A stretch of 64,000 bases of DNA. It comes from Winogradskya consettensis (GTDB lineage: Bacteria > Actinomycetota > Actinomycetes > Mycobacteriales > Micromonosporaceae). This document shows positions 43,277 through 53,242 of the stretch, one piece after another (within the stretch, counting starts at the first letter, position 1; every line of letters begins with the position of its first letter). The translations under genes and the position numbers were made by a program. The stretch is from assembly GCF_018332715.1 (NCBI RefSeq), contig NZ_BOQP01000008.1, positions 496,001-560,000 on the forward strand, written 5' to 3'. Under the pieces are notes generated by a model. The model was not told where the DNA came from, ran no database searches, and saw only the letters and a list, made by a program, of their open reading frames with translations.

Positions 43277-43420
43277 GGAAACTCCAAGGTGGAAGAAGAT
43301 CCCGACGCTAGGAGTACGGGGTGGGCGCGCGCGTCAGCATTGAGTCGTCATCCCTGCGATGTACGCGGACCCGACCTGCGACGGATACCGCCCGGGCGGG
43401 CGGGCGGCCAGAATGGAGCG

Positions 43421-44752
43421 GTGAAGCCGCGACTCGTGAAGGACCCCGGGCTGCCCCCGCCGCTGTCCCGGCGGGGCTGGCTGTTCGACGCGCTGCTCGC
43501 TCTCGGCATGGGCCTGATCGCCATCCAGGCGGGTGACTCCAGCTACGAGGACGCCCCCGCACCCTGGCCGGGTGTGCGCGGTGACGTGCCGGCCCCGCCG
43601 GTCGGTCCGACCGGTCCGGGTCAGAGCGTGTGGCCGCCGCTGCTCCCGGTCGAGGAGCACATGACCGGCGGGACGGTCGCGCTGCTGCTGCTCGTGGTGG
43701 CGCCGCTGGCGTTCCGGCGCCGATACCCGCTGGGCACGCTGTGGGCCGTGCTGGTCCTGGCCGTCGCGGTCCAGGACGATCCCGCCGCGCTGCGGTTGTC
43801 GTTCTTCGCGTGTGTCGTCGCCGGGTACAGCGCCGCGGTGTTCAGCCCCTACCGGCTGCCCGCGCTGGCGAGCCTGCCCGTGGCCGCGATCCTGCACACC
43901 GCGCTGCAGACCGATGCCAGCTCGGTGTCCGACGGCGCCATCCCGTTCCTGATCATGCTGCCGATCGCGGTCGCGGCGTACGGTCTGCGCCGCTGGCGAA
44001 CCCGGGCCGACGAGAGCCGGGAGAAGATGTCGATGATGGAGCGCGAGCGGATCGAGGCGGTGCGGCGTGCCACCGAGCACGAACGCGCCCGGATCGCCCG
44101 GGAGCTGCACGACGTGGTCACGCACAACGTCAGCGTGATGGTGATCCAGGCCGGGGCGGCGCGCAAGGTCATGGACGCCGCCCCCGATCAGGCCCGGGAG
44201 GCCCTGCTCGCGGTCGAGGCCGGTGGCCGGTCGGCGATGACCGAGCTGCGCCAGGTGATGGGTCTGCTCACGATGCCCGGCGACGAGGACGACGGGCTCA
44301 CCCCGCAACCGGGCCTCGACGGGCTGGACGAGATCGTGCGGCGGACCCGGGCTGCGGGCGTACCCATCGACCTCGCCGTGACCGGCGACCGGCGCGAGGT
44401 GCCCGCCGGGGTGGAACTCGCCGTCTACCGGCTGGTCCAGGAGGCCCTCACCAACGTCGTCAAGCATGCCGCCGGCGCCCGCGTCCTGATCCGGATCGGC
44501 TACGCCGACGACGGCCTGGACGTCGAGGTCGCCGACACGGGCGGCCGCACGACCACCACACCCGGCCCCGGCCCCCGCCCCGGGCAGGGTCACGGCCACG
44601 GGCACGGGCACGGGCACGGGCACGGGGACCGTCCCGGGCACGGGCACGGCCTGATCGGGCTCCGCGAACGCCTCGCCGTCTACGACGCGGCGCTGCAAGC
44701 AGGCCCGGCCCCCGGCGGCGGCTGGTCGGTCCACGCCAGGATCCCGGCATGA
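43421..44752 (+). CDS. NarL-type sensor histidine kinase with His/Gly repeat in the ATP lid
   Basis: This 443-aa HisKA_3 kinase has about four to five membrane helices in the first 190 residues, then H230 in RARIARELHDVVTHNVSVMVIQAG, the N-box LVQEALTNVVKHA, and a G-box DVEVADTGGR. Between that box and HGLIGLRERL lies an unusual insert of GHGHGHGHGHGHGD type. It should phosphorylate the response regulator whose ATG overlaps its stop. GTG 43421; the longer upstream frame covers the divergent promoter. It probably controls the divergent FtsX exporter. Confidence 0.92.
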   Translation: MKPRLVKDPGLPPPLSRRGWLFDALLALGMGLIAIQAGDSSYEDAPAPWPGVRGDVPAPPVGPTGPGQSVWPPLLPVEEHMTGGTVALLLLVVAPLAFRRRYPLGTLWAVLVLAVAVQDDPAALRLSFFACVVAGYSAAVFSPYRLPALASLPVAAILHTALQTDASSVSDGAIPFLIMLPIAVAAYGLRRWRTRADESREKMSMMERERIEAVRRATEHERARIARELHDVVTHNVSVMVIQAGAARKVMDAAPDQAREALLAVEAGGRSAMTELRQVMGLLTMPGDEDDGLTPQPGLDGLDEIVRRTRAAGVPIDLAVTGDRREVPAGVELAVYRLVQEALTNVVKHAAGARVLIRIGYADDGLDVEVADTGGRTTTTPGPGPRPGQGHGHGHGHGHGHGDRPGHGHGLIGLRERLAVYDAALQAGPAPGGGWSVHARIPA

Positions 44753-45417
44753 CAGCGGCCCTCGGGCAGAGCTCGGTGCCGCGGGTGGTTGTCGCCGATG
44801 ATCAGGCGTTGGTGCGGGCGGGGTTCCGGATGATTCTCACGGCTGACGGCATCGAGGTGGTGGCCGAGGCGACCAACGGCGCCGAGGCCGTCGACGCGGT
44901 GAGGCGGCACCGGCCCGACGTGGTGCTGATGGACATCCGGATGCCCGGGACGGACGGTCTGGCGGCGACCCGGCAGATCATGGCAGGTCGTGACGCGACG
45001 CCGCGGATCATCATCCTGACGACGTTCGACCTCGACCACTATGTCTACGCGGCGCTGACCGCCGGGGCGAGCGGCTTCCTGCTCAAGGATGTCACCCCGG
45101 AGCACCTCGTCGGTGCCGTGCGCCTGGTGCGCGACGGTGATGCCCTGCTCGCGCCCTCGATCACCCGGCGCCTGGTCGAACGGTTCGCCCGCGGCGAATC
45201 CGAGCCGCCACCCGACCTCGCGGGGCTGACCAAACGGGAGCTCGAGGTGCTCGCCCTGCTGGCCCAGGGCCTGAGCAACGCCGAGCTGGCCGCCCGGCTG
45301 TACCTCTCCGAGGCCACGGTGAAGACCCACGTCGCCCGCATCCTGGGCAAACTCGGCCTGCGCGACCGGGTCCAGGCGGTCGTGGCGGCCTACCGCACCG
45401 GCCTCGTAACCCCCTGA
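44749..45417 (+). CDS. NarL/LuxR-family response regulator
   Basis: This 222-aa regulator has a receiver domain with D17-D18, phospho-acceptor D62 (VVLMDIRMPGTDG), Thr in IIILTTFD and Lys in GFLLKD. A LuxR-type helix-turn-helix occupies about 158–215 (LTKRELEVLALLAQGLSNAELAARLYLSEATVKTHVARILGKLGLRDRVQAV). It is coupled to the histidine kinase by ATGA overlap. Likely target: the divergent LolD/FtsX genes. Confidence 0.94.
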   Translation: MTAALGQSSVPRVVVADDQALVRAGFRMILTADGIEVVAEATNGAEAVDAVRRHRPDVVLMDIRMPGTDGLAATRQIMAGRDATPRIIILTTFDLDHYVYAALTAGASGFLLKDVTPEHLVGAVRLVRDGDALLAPSITRRLVERFARGESEPPPDLAGLTKRELEVLALLAQGLSNAELAARLYLSEATVKTHVARILGKLGLRDRVQAVVAAYRTGLVTP

Positions 45418-45505
45418 CCGGCGTGGTGTCCCGTACGACCGGCCGTGCCGCGCGGAGCGCGGCAGGGTGAGTGCCGGGCCGCCGACGGGCCCGTGTCCGC
45501 GTCCG

Positions 45506-45569
45506 CGGGCACCGGGTCGGGTTGTCCGCCGGGGCGCAGGTCATCCACGTCCACGCCGGGCTGCTCGAC
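45506..45569 (+). pseudogene. 64-bp fragment of the mutL-like aminomutase reactivase gene
   Basis: This segment matches 6748–6811 (minus strand) of the mutL-like gene at 63 of 64 bases. It encodes HRVGLSAGAQVIHVHAGLLD in the + frame, where the one difference changes Val to Ile. Flanking sequence on both sides is unrelated, and the frame stops 27 nt later. It is a gene remnant or ectopic copy with no sign of function. Confidence 0.8.
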
Positions 45570-45620
45570 CTGACGACCGGCCTGGTGGAGCGCTGACCCG
45601 ACCGGGTAACCCCTTACCAG

Positions 45621-45698
45621 CCTGGCACCCTGAGCGGCCTGGCGCCCTGAGCGGCCTGGCGCCCTGAGCGGCCTGGCGCCCTGAGCGGCCTGGCGCTG
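45621..45698. repeat. 17-bp tandem repeat (CCTGGCGCCCTGAGCGG)
   Basis: Four full copies and a partial fifth occur in tandem; the first has A in place of G at position 7. The unit is not a multiple of three and lies outside genes. GGCGCC within each copy is palindromic, so the array can fold into several small hairpins; it may end transcripts of both flanking genes. Confidence 0.85.
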
Positions 45699-45722
45699 CC
45701 GTAGGGCGCGCGGCCACGGCTC

Positions 45723-46145
45723 CTAGAAATAGTCCTCGATCAGCACGCGGGTGAAGTAGTCGGCGAGGTCGACGGCCACCGGGCGGCGTTCGTCGGTGTC
45801 GCGGTCCCAGACGAGGATGTGGGCCGGGCTCATCGCGTCGTACGCCACGCGGTCGTTGCCGCCGCCGCTGTCGCCGAAGACCACCAGGGTTTCGCGTTCC
45901 TTGAACTCCGGCAGCTCGCGCAGCTCGGTGTTGTCGTGCACGATGCGCGCGACCGGCCATACGAGGTCCTGGCCGTCGGGGGCCCGGATGCCGTCGGACT
46001 CGGCGAGCATCGCCACCAGGTCGTCGGGCAGGGGGGCACCGAGCAGGTCACCCGCTGCCGACAGCGCGCCTGGTGGCGCGCCCTCGGTGAGCTGGGCGGA
46101 CGGCAGCACCGCGAGAACCACATCGCGCCAGGAGACGGCCAGCAT
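45723..46145 (-). CDS. SMI1/KNR4 family protein
   Basis: This 140-aa protein fits the SMI1/KNR4 (SUKH-like) fold: WRDVVLAVLP at the start, GAPLPDDLVAMLAESDGIRAPDGQDLVWPVARIV, LVVFGDSGGGNDRVAYD, and VWDRDTDERRPVAVDLADYFTRVL. Related proteins are often immunity proteins against contact toxins, but many are stand-alone and no toxin gene is adjacent. ATG 46145 has an AGGA about 10 nt upstream; ATG 46154 is an alternative. Confidence 0.85.
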   Translation of the reverse strand: MLAVSWRDVVLAVLPSAQLTEGAPPGALSAAGDLLGAPLPDDLVAMLAESDGIRAPDGQDLVWPVARIVHDNTELRELPEFKERETLVVFGDSGGGNDRVAYDAMSPAHILVWDRDTDERRPVAVDLADYFTRVLIEDYF

Positions 46146-46304
46146 GGTTGGCATCCTACGAGAGGGCCGGGGCAGGATCCGAGGGTTTGTTGCGCATAGG
46201 TAAAAGTCTGCGTTGACCATTGACCCTCGACAGTGGATCACCCGAAGCTGTGACCACACAGCGACACAAGGTGGTGGCGACAGCTGGAAACGGCCGAGTA
46301 CGAC

Positions 46305-47801
46305 GTGGTCATCGTGGGGGGCGGAACCGCCGGTGCGGTGGTGGCTGCCAGGTTGTCGGCCGATCCGGGGCTCCGGGTCTGCCTGATCGAGGGTGGCCCG
46401 TCCGATGTGGGCGACCCGCGCATCCTGCAGCTGCGCAATTGGCTGAACCTGCTCGAATCGGAGTTCGATTACCAGTATCCGACCGTGCCGCAGCCACGGG
46501 GGAACTCGCACATCGTGCACTCTCGGGCGAAAGTGCTCGGCGGGTGCTCCTCGCACAACACCATGATCAGCTTCCTGCCCCCGGCGGAGGACTTCGCCGA
46601 CTGGGTGGCCGCGGGGGCGTCCGGCTGGTCGTACGACCAGATGCTGCCCTACTGGCAACGGCTGGCGATCAACATCGTCCCGGTCCGGGAACGCAACGCC
46701 CTGGCCGTCGACTTCATCAGCAGCTGCACCAAGGCGCTGGGCGTCCCTGTGCGCCCGGACTTCAACGCGCAGCCGTTCTCCGACGGCACCGGCTTCTTCC
46801 CCGTCGCGTACTACCCCGACTCGGGCATGCGCTCGTCGTCCTCGGTCGCCTACCTCCACCAGGTCCTGGGCCGGCCCAACCTGACGATCCGCACCGACAC
46901 GTGGGCGTACAAGCTGGAGACCGACGGCGACCGCGTCACCGGCGTGCACGTTCAGAGCGGGGACCAGACCGAGATCATCAGGGGCGGGGAGTACGTCCTG
47001 AGCGCCGGCGCGATCGACACCCCGCGACTGCTGCTCCTGTCGGGCATCGGGCCGGCCGAGCAGCTCACCGCGCTCGGCATCGACGTGGTGGCGGACGTCC
47101 CCGGCGTGGGCGAGAACCTGCTCGACCACCCGGAGTCGCTGATCCTCTGGGAGGCGTCGCGCCCGGTCCCCCCGGAGACCGCGATGGACTCCGACGCGGG
47201 GCTCTTCGTCCGCCGCGACCCGGAGGGCACCCGCCCCGACCTGATGTTCCACCTCTATCAGATCCCGTTCACCACCAACACTGAACGCCTCGGTTACGAC
47301 GTGCCGATGCACGGCTTCGGGATGACCCCAAACGTGCCACGCCCGCGCAGCCGGGGCCGCATGTGGCTGACCAGCGCTGACCCGCACACGAAACCGGCGC
47401 TGGACTTCGGCTACTTCACCGACCCGGACGGCTACGACGAGCAGACCATCGTCGACGGGCTGCGACTGGCCCGCGAGGTCGCCGCCACCGAGCCGTTCGC
47501 GAGCTGGATCACCCGGGAGATCGCGCCCGGGCCGGAGCTGCAGACCGACGAGGAGCTCTCGGCGTACGGAAGGGCCGCTCACCACACCGTCTACCACCCG
47601 GCCGGGACGTGCCGGATGGGCGCGGCCACCGACGAGCTCGCCGTGACCGACCCGGAGCTGCGGCTGCGCGGCTTCACCAACGTCCGGATCGCGGACGCCT
47701 CGGTCTTCCCGGCGATGACCTCGGTCAACCCGGTCGTCGCCGTCCTCATGGTCGGCGAGAAGGCAGCGGACCTCATCGCGGGCCACGACACCACCACCTG
47801 A
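46305..47801 (+). CDS. GMC oxidoreductase, probable choline dehydrogenase
   Basis: This flavoenzyme (498 aa) has the GMC FAD motif [29 protein letters not shown], the signature [25 protein letters not shown], and the catalytic His region [14 protein letters not shown] with a final [18 protein letters not shown]. It should oxidise choline or a similar alcohol; operon context favours choline to betaine aldehyde. GTG 46305 is the first normal start, but the conserved residues EYD lie just before it; a CTG at 46284 with AAGGTGG upstream may be the real start. First gene of the betaine operon. Confidence 0.88.
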   Translation: MVIVGGGTAGAVVAARLSADPGLRVCLIEGGPSDVGDPRILQLRNWLNLLESEFDYQYPTVPQPRGNSHIVHSRAKVLGGCSSHNTMISFLPPAEDFADWVAAGASGWSYDQMLPYWQRLAINIVPVRERNALAVDFISSCTKALGVPVRPDFNAQPFSDGTGFFPVAYYPDSGMRSSSSVAYLHQVLGRPNLTIRTDTWAYKLETDGDRVTGVHVQSGDQTEIIRGGEYVLSAGAIDTPRLLLLSGIGPAEQLTALGIDVVADVPGVGENLLDHPESLILWEASRPVPPETAMDSDAGLFVRRDPEGTRPDLMFHLYQIPFTTNTERLGYDVPMHGFGMTPNVPRPRSRGRMWLTSADPHTKPALDFGYFTDPDGYDEQTIVDGLRLAREVAATEPFASWITREIAPGPELQTDEELSAYGRAAHHTVYHPAGTCRMGAATDELAVTDPELRLRGFTNVRIADASVFPAMTSVNPVVAVLMVGEKAADLIAGHDTTT

Positions 47802-47823
47802 CATCGACCCCGAGGGACCGGAC

Positions 47824-48993
47824 ATGCCCACCACCATCGACGTGGACCACCTGTGGAAAGTGTTCGGCCCCCGGCCCGACCGCGTCCCCGGCTCGCCACT
47901 CGCCGACCTCTCCCGCCCGGACCTGCGCACGAGGACCGGCAACGTCGTCGCCGTGCACGACGTCAGCTTCGCCGTCGAACAGGGCGAGGTCTTCGTCGTC
48001 ATGGGCCTGTCCGGCAGCGGCAAGTCCACCCTGGTCCGCTGTCTCACCCGCCTGATCGAACCCACCGCCGGCGAGGTCCGCATCGACGGCCGACCGGTCC
48101 GCGAGATGAACCCCAAGCAGCTGCGTGACCTGCGCCGCCACGGCGTCGCCATGGTCTTCCAGCACTTCGGCCTCCTCCCGCACCGCGAAGTGATCGACAA
48201 CGTGGCATACGGCCTGGAGATCCAGGGCACCTCCCGAGCCGCGCGCCACAAACGCGCCGGCGAGGTCCTCGACCTGGTCGGTCTGACCGGGCACGAACAC
48301 CAGTTCCCCGACCAGCTCTCCGGCGGCATGCAGCAGCGCGTCGGCCTGGCCCGGGCGCTGGCCACCGACCCAGCCGTCCTGCTCTTCGACGAGCCGTTCA
48401 GCGCCCTCGACCCGCTCATCCGCCGCGACATGCAGGCCGAGGTGCGCCGGCTGCACGCCGAGGTCGGCAAGACCCTCGTCTTCATCACCCACGACCTTTC
48501 CGAAGCCCTCACCCTGGGCGACCGCATCGCCGTCATGAGAGACGGCGCCCTCGTCCAGGTGGGTACGCCCGAAGAACTCGTCGGCGCACCCGCCGACGAC
48601 TACGTCACCGATTTCGTCCGCGACGTCCCCCGCGCCGACGTCCTCACGCTGCGCTGGATCGCCCGCCCTCGCCGCGCCGACGAGACCCCCGACGGCGAAC
48701 CCCTGCCGGAAGGCACCCTCATCCGCGACGCCATCCCCCGCATCCTCCGCGCCAACGGCCCGGTCCGAATTGTCCCCAGCCCAGGCGCAGGCGGTGCAGG
48801 CGCGGGAGGGGCAGGCGCGGGAGGGGCAGGCGCGGGCGGAGTGCGGGCAGGCGGGTCGGGGGCGGCTGGACCGGGCAAATCCGGGACAGGCGGGGCCGGG
48901 GCGCGAGGAGACTACTCGGGCGCGGACCTGGTTGTCGGGGTCGAGGAGTTGCTGCCCGTCATCGCGGGGCACGGCGATCGGGTGCCCGCGTGA
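47824..48993 (+). CDS. proV: Glycine betaine/proline ABC ATPase (ProV type)
   Basis: This 389-aa ATPase has Walker [10 protein letters not shown] (61–69), [25 protein letters not shown], signature [15 protein letters not shown] and [16 protein letters not shown], all typical of ProV/OpuAA. After the ATPase a CBS-like regulatory part is split by about 45 residues of Gly/Ala repeats (GGAGAGGAGAGGAG type) before [17 protein letters not shown]. The insert may be slippage-derived. GTG of the permease overlaps its stop. No binding protein gene is nearby. Confidence 0.93.
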   Translation: MPTTIDVDHLWKVFGPRPDRVPGSPLADLSRPDLRTRTGNVVAVHDVSFAVEQGEVFVVMGLSGSGKSTLVRCLTRLIEPTAGEVRIDGRPVREMNPKQLRDLRRHGVAMVFQHFGLLPHREVIDNVAYGLEIQGTSRAARHKRAGEVLDLVGLTGHEHQFPDQLSGGMQQRVGLARALATDPAVLLFDEPFSALDPLIRRDMQAEVRRLHAEVGKTLVFITHDLSEALTLGDRIAVMRDGALVQVGTPEELVGAPADDYVTDFVRDVPRADVLTLRWIARPRRADETPDGEPLPEGTLIRDAIPRILRANGPVRIVPSPGAGGAGAGGAGAGGAGAGGVRAGGSGAAGPGKSGTGGAGARGDYSGADLVVGVEELLPVIAGHGDRVPA

Positions 48994-50879
48994 CCGCCGC
49001 TTCCGCGTCGTGGACGGGCCGGATCTCGCGCCTGCCCCGCCCGGGGAAACGTACCTATGTCGGGGTGCTGGCCCTGGTCACCGTCGTCGCTTATCTGGGC
49101 GTGCGCACGTCCGGGGCCGCGGACAGTGACAGCAGCGCGGCGTTCCGCTTCTTCACCGACGTGCGCACCTGGGTCGACGACAACCGGGACACCAGCCCGG
49201 TGTTCCTCTACGGCATCAACTACGTGCGGCTGGGCGTGGTCGAGCTGGTCGGCGCGGTGCAGTCGCTGCTCTACGCGCTCGGCGGCGCCGGGCTGGTCGC
49301 TGCCGCCGGGGCGCTCTCGCTCGTGCTGGCCGGGTGGCGGGCCGCCGTGCTCGCCGTCGCCGGGTTTCTCAGCCTCGGCGTGCTCGGGTTGTGGGACGAG
49401 AGTGTCGACACGCTGGTCCTGACGCTCTCCGCGGTGCTGCTGTCGGTGCTGATCGGGGTGCCCATCGGGGTGCTCGCCGCCCGGGTCCGCGCGGTCGGGG
49501 CCGTGCTGCGCCCGGTGCTGGACGTCATGCAGATCATGCCGACGTTCGCCTACCTCGCCCCGATGACGCTGCTGTTCCTGATCGGCTCGCCCGCCGCGGT
49601 GATCGCCACGCTGATCTACGCGCTGCCGGTGACGATCCGGATCACCGCGCTGGGCATCCGCGAGGTCTCCCCCACGACCGTCGAGGCAGCGACCGCGCTC
49701 GGCTCGACGCGCTGGCAGGTGCTGCGCAAGGTGCGGCTGCCGACGGCCGCGCCCGCGATCGTCCTGGCCGTCAACCAGACGATCATGATGGCGCTGTCCA
49801 TGGTGGTCGTCACCGCACTGATCGACGCGCCCGGGCTCGGCGAGAACATCATCCAGGCCCTGGAACGGGTCAACGTGGGCGCGGCGTTCGACGCCGGCCT
49901 CGCCATCGTGATCCTCGCCATCGTCCTGGACCGGGTCACCACCCGCGCCGCGACCTACCGCCGCCGCGGGATCCGGGTCACCGCCGCGGCCGTGGCCGCC
50001 GCCGTCGTGGTCGCGCTGATCCCGTGGGGCGATTCCTTCCCGACGTTCTCCTTCGCGAAGCCGGTCAACGACCTGTCCCACTGGGTGGAGTTCCACTGGT
50101 ACGACGCGACCGAGGCGATCAAGAACGCCGTCAGCGCCGCCCTGCTCAACCCGCTCGAATCCGTGCTGACCACCACCCCCTGGTGGTTCTTCGTGCTGGT
50201 CGTCGCGGTCTTCGGCACCTTGGTCAGCGGCTGGCGCTCCGCGGTGATCGCCGCCCTGGCCGCCGCGGGCATCGCCGGCCTCGGCCTCTGGCTGCACGCC
50301 ATGCAGACCCTCGCCACGGTGCTGGTCGCCACGCTGGTCACCATGGCGCTCGGCGTCCTGCTCGGGGTGCTCTGCGCCCGTCATGACCGCTTCGCCGCCG
50401 GGTTGCGCCCCCTGCTCGACGCCGCGCAGACCATGCCGTCCTTCGTGTATCTGCTCCCCGCCCTGGCGCTCTTCGGCGCCACCCGGTTCACCGCGATCGT
50501 CGCCGCCGTCATCTACGCCGTCCCCCCGGTCGTCCGGCTGGTCGAACGCGGCATTCGCGACGTCCCGGCGACCGTCGTCGAGGCCGCTCTCTCGGCCGGT
50601 TCGACGCCCCGGCAACTGCTCTGGAAGGTGCAGCTGCCCATGGCCCGCTCCGGTCTGCTGCTGGCCGCGAACCAGGGCATCGTCATGGTCCTCGCCATGG
50701 TCGTGGTCGGTGGCCTGGTCGGCGCCGGCGCGCTCGGATACGACGTCGTGGCCGGTTTCGCCCAGCGCGAGGACTTCGGCAAGGGCCTCGCCGCGGGCTT
50801 CGCGATCGTGCTGCTCGGCGTCCTGCTCGACCGTCTCACCCAGGGACTCTCCCGGACCCCCGCGAAAGGACACTCATGA
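48990..50879 (+). CDS. proW: Fused betaine ABC permease (tandem ProW domains)
   Basis: This 629-aa protein carries two BPD_transp_1 permease domains in one chain. Each has a ProW-type EAA loop: [43 protein letters not shown] and [43 protein letters not shown]. About 12–14 membrane helices. The usual ProW is a homodimer of one domain, so this is a natural tandem dimer. GTGA overlap with proV upstream and ATGA overlap with the next enzyme gene. Confidence 0.92.
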   Translation: MTAASASWTGRISRLPRPGKRTYVGVLALVTVVAYLGVRTSGAADSDSSAAFRFFTDVRTWVDDNRDTSPVFLYGINYVRLGVVELVGAVQSLLYALGGAGLVAAAGALSLVLAGWRAAVLAVAGFLSLGVLGLWDESVDTLVLTLSAVLLSVLIGVPIGVLAARVRAVGAVLRPVLDVMQIMPTFAYLAPMTLLFLIGSPAAVIATLIYALPVTIRITALGIREVSPTTVEAATALGSTRWQVLRKVRLPTAAPAIVLAVNQTIMMALSMVVVTALIDAPGLGENIIQALERVNVGAAFDAGLAIVILAIVLDRVTTRAATYRRRGIRVTAAAVAAAVVVALIPWGDSFPTFSFAKPVNDLSHWVEFHWYDATEAIKNAVSAALLNPLESVLTTTPWWFFVLVVAVFGTLVSGWRSAVIAALAAAGIAGLGLWLHAMQTLATVLVATLVTMALGVLLGVLCARHDRFAAGLRPLLDAAQTMPSFVYLLPALALFGATRFTAIVAAVIYAVPPVVRLVERGIRDVPATVVEAALSAGSTPRQLLWKVQLPMARSGLLLAANQGIVMVLAMVVVGGLVGAGALGYDVVAGFAQREDFGKGLAAGFAIVLLGVLLDRLTQGLSRTPAKGHS

Positions 50880-53230
50880 CAGACCGGTCGCCGCGCAAGA
50901 TCGTGATCATCGGGGCGGGGATCGTCGGGTGCGGGCTGGCGGACGAGCTCACCCGTCGCGGCGAGACCGACGTGACGGTCCTGGAGCAGGGTCTCCTCGA
51001 GGACACCGGCGGCTCCAGCTTCCACGCGCCCGGCCTGGTCTTCCAGACCAACCCGTCCAAGACGATGGCGGAGCTCGCGCGTTACACCGTCGAGAAGTAC
51101 GCCGAACTGGGCTGCTTCGACGCCGTCGGCAGCCTCGAGGTCGCCACCACCCCGGAGCGCCTCGCCGAACTGCACCGCCGGCACGGTTTCGCCACGTCGT
51201 GGGGCATCGAGGCGTCGCTGCTCGGCCCCGAGGAATGCGCCGAGCGATACCCGCTGCTGGGCGACGCCGTGTTGGGCGGCCTGCTCGTGCCCGGGGACGG
51301 CCTGGCCCGAGCCTCCGCCGCCTGTCACTTCCAGGCCCAGCTCGCTATCGACCGGGGCGCCCGTTTCCTCGGCGGCCAGCGGGTCGTCGAGATCTCGCAG
51401 CAGGACGGGCGGGTCACCGGTGTCCGCACCCCCGACGCGTTCCACCCCGCGGACGTCGTGGTCAGCTGCGCCGGGTTCTGGGGACCGGTCATCGGTGCGC
51501 TGGCGGGGGTGACGATCCCGCTGCTGCCCATGGCCCATCAGTACGCCTACTCGTCCACGCAGGTCGAGCTGCCCGAGACCATCCTGCGTCACCAGGACCG
51601 TGACCTGTACTTCCGCTCCCACGGCGCGCAGCTCGGCATCGGCTCCTACCTGCACCGCCCGATGCCGGTGGACGTCGCCACCCTCGACGGCTCGATCATG
51701 GCCTTCACCCCGGCCGACTTCGCCGAATCCTGGCAGGCGGCCACCGAACTGCTCCCGGTGCTGGCGGACGGGCAGGTCGACCGCGGCTTCAACGGCGTCT
51801 TCAGCTTCACCCCCGACGGTTTTCCGCTGCTCGGCGAGGCCCGGACCCTGCGCGGCTTCTGGACCGCCGAGGCCGTCTGGGTCACCCACTCCGCCGGCGT
51901 CGCCCGGGCGATGGCCGAGTGGCTCGTCGACGGGCGGCCCGCCGTCGACCTGCACGAGTGCGACCTCAACCGTTTCGACGCGGCGCAGCTGTCCGCCTCC
52001 TACGTTCGGGAACGGTCCATCCGCAGCTTCATCGAGGTCTACGACATCGTGCACCCGCTCGACCCGCCGTCGGTGCGCGGACTGCGGGTCAGCCCCTTCC
52101 AGGAACGCCAGGAAGCCCTCGGCGCCGTCTTCGGCGAGGCCGGCGGCTGGGAACGCCCGCTCTGGTACGAGTCCAACGCCGCCCTGCCGGCCGTCACCAC
52201 GCCGCGCGACGAGTGGTCCTCCCGGCACTGGTCGCCGATCGCGGCGGCCGAGGCGCACGCGACGCGTAACGGGGTCGCTCTCTACGACATGACACCGCTG
52301 ACCCGGCTCGAGGTCATCGGCCCGGTGTCGTTCCTGCAGGCGCTGACCAGCAACGACGTGGACCGCCCGGTCGGCGCGGTCGTCTACACCCTGCTGCTCG
52401 ACGACACCGGCGGCATCCTGAGCGACATCACCGTGGCCCGGCTCGCCGGGGACCGTTTCCAGGTCGGCGTCAACGGACCCCTCGACCTGGACCGCCTGCT
52501 GCGGCTCGCCCCGACCGGCGTCACCGTCCGCGACATCACCGGCGGGACCTGCTGCCTCGGCGTCTGGGGCCCCCTCGCCCGGGAGCTGGTCGCGCCGCTC
52601 GCCGACATCGACGTGTCGCACCGGGGCTTCGGCTACTTCAAGGCCCGCGAGGGACATCTCGGGGACGTCCCGGTCACCATGCTGCGCGTCTCCTACGTGG
52701 GTGAGCTCGGCTGGGAGGTCTACACCCGTGCCGACCTGGGCCGGCGGCTGTGGGACACGCTCTGGGCGGCCGGTGCCGCGCACGGCGTGATCGCGGCCGG
52801 CCGGGCCGCCTTCACCAGCCTGCGCCTGGAGAAGGGCTACCGGGCGTGGGGCGTCGACATGACCGCCGAGCACGACCCCTACGAGGCCGGGCTGGGCTTC
52901 GCGGTGCGCCTCGACCGCGGTGACTTCACCGGCCGGGCCGCTCTCACCGACCGGCCGCCGCCGCGACGCAAACTCACCTGCCTGCTGCTCACCGACACCG
53001 GGGACGTGCCCATGGGCCGCGAACCGGTCTATGTTCGAGGTGTTCCGGCCGGTTACGTCACCAGTGCGGCCTACGGTCACACCGTGGGGGCGCCGATCGC
53101 CTACGCGTGGCTGCCGGCCGGGCTGACCGTGGGTGACCCCGTGCGGATCGGCTACTTCGACCGTCTCCTCGACGCGACCGTGGCAGCGGAGCCGCTGGTC
53201 GACCCGAAACACGAACGCATCCGGCGATAG
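50876..53230 (+). CDS. Dimethylglycine oxidase/dehydrogenase-type flavoenzyme with folate domain
   Basis: This 784-aa protein joins an N-terminal FAD domain (IIGAGIVGCGLADEL; H50 in SSFHAPGLVFQ, the position of covalent FAD in dimethylglycine oxidase) to a C-terminal GcvT-like tetrahydrofolate domain (about 420–780: LYDMTPLTRLEVIGP, FGYFKAREGHLGDVPVTMLRVSYVGELGWEVYT, LEKGYRAWGVDM). It demethylates dimethylglycine to sarcosine and passes the one-carbon unit to folate. Sarcosine itself is an alternative substrate. Coupled to proW by ATGA. Confidence 0.92.
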   Translation: MTDRSPRKIVIIGAGIVGCGLADELTRRGETDVTVLEQGLLEDTGGSSFHAPGLVFQTNPSKTMAELARYTVEKYAELGCFDAVGSLEVATTPERLAELHRRHGFATSWGIEASLLGPEECAERYPLLGDAVLGGLLVPGDGLARASAACHFQAQLAIDRGARFLGGQRVVEISQQDGRVTGVRTPDAFHPADVVVSCAGFWGPVIGALAGVTIPLLPMAHQYAYSSTQVELPETILRHQDRDLYFRSHGAQLGIGSYLHRPMPVDVATLDGSIMAFTPADFAESWQAATELLPVLADGQVDRGFNGVFSFTPDGFPLLGEARTLRGFWTAEAVWVTHSAGVARAMAEWLVDGRPAVDLHECDLNRFDAAQLSASYVRERSIRSFIEVYDIVHPLDPPSVRGLRVSPFQERQEALGAVFGEAGGWERPLWYESNAALPAVTTPRDEWSSRHWSPIAAAEAHATRNGVALYDMTPLTRLEVIGPVSFLQALTSNDVDRPVGAVVYTLLLDDTGGILSDITVARLAGDRFQVGVNGPLDLDRLLRLAPTGVTVRDITGGTCCLGVWGPLARELVAPLADIDVSHRGFGYFKAREGHLGDVPVTMLRVSYVGELGWEVYTRADLGRRLWDTLWAAGAAHGVIAAGRAAFTSLRLEKGYRAWGVDMTAEHDPYEAGLGFAVRLDRGDFTGRAALTDRPPPRRKLTCLLLTDTGDVPMGREPVYVRGVPAGYVTSAAYGHTVGAPIAYAWLPAGLTVGDPVRIGYFDRLLDATVAAEPLVDPKHERIRR

Positions 53231-53242
53231 GGGTTCACTGAC

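Larger units (their letters stand above)
45418..45722. other. Noncoding stretch with a mutL-like fragment and 17-bp repeats
   Basis: No gene is supported in these 305 bp. They hold a 64-bp near-exact copy of part of the mutL-like gene (45506–45569) and a 17-bp tandem repeat (45621–45698), both listed separately. Confidence 0.6.
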
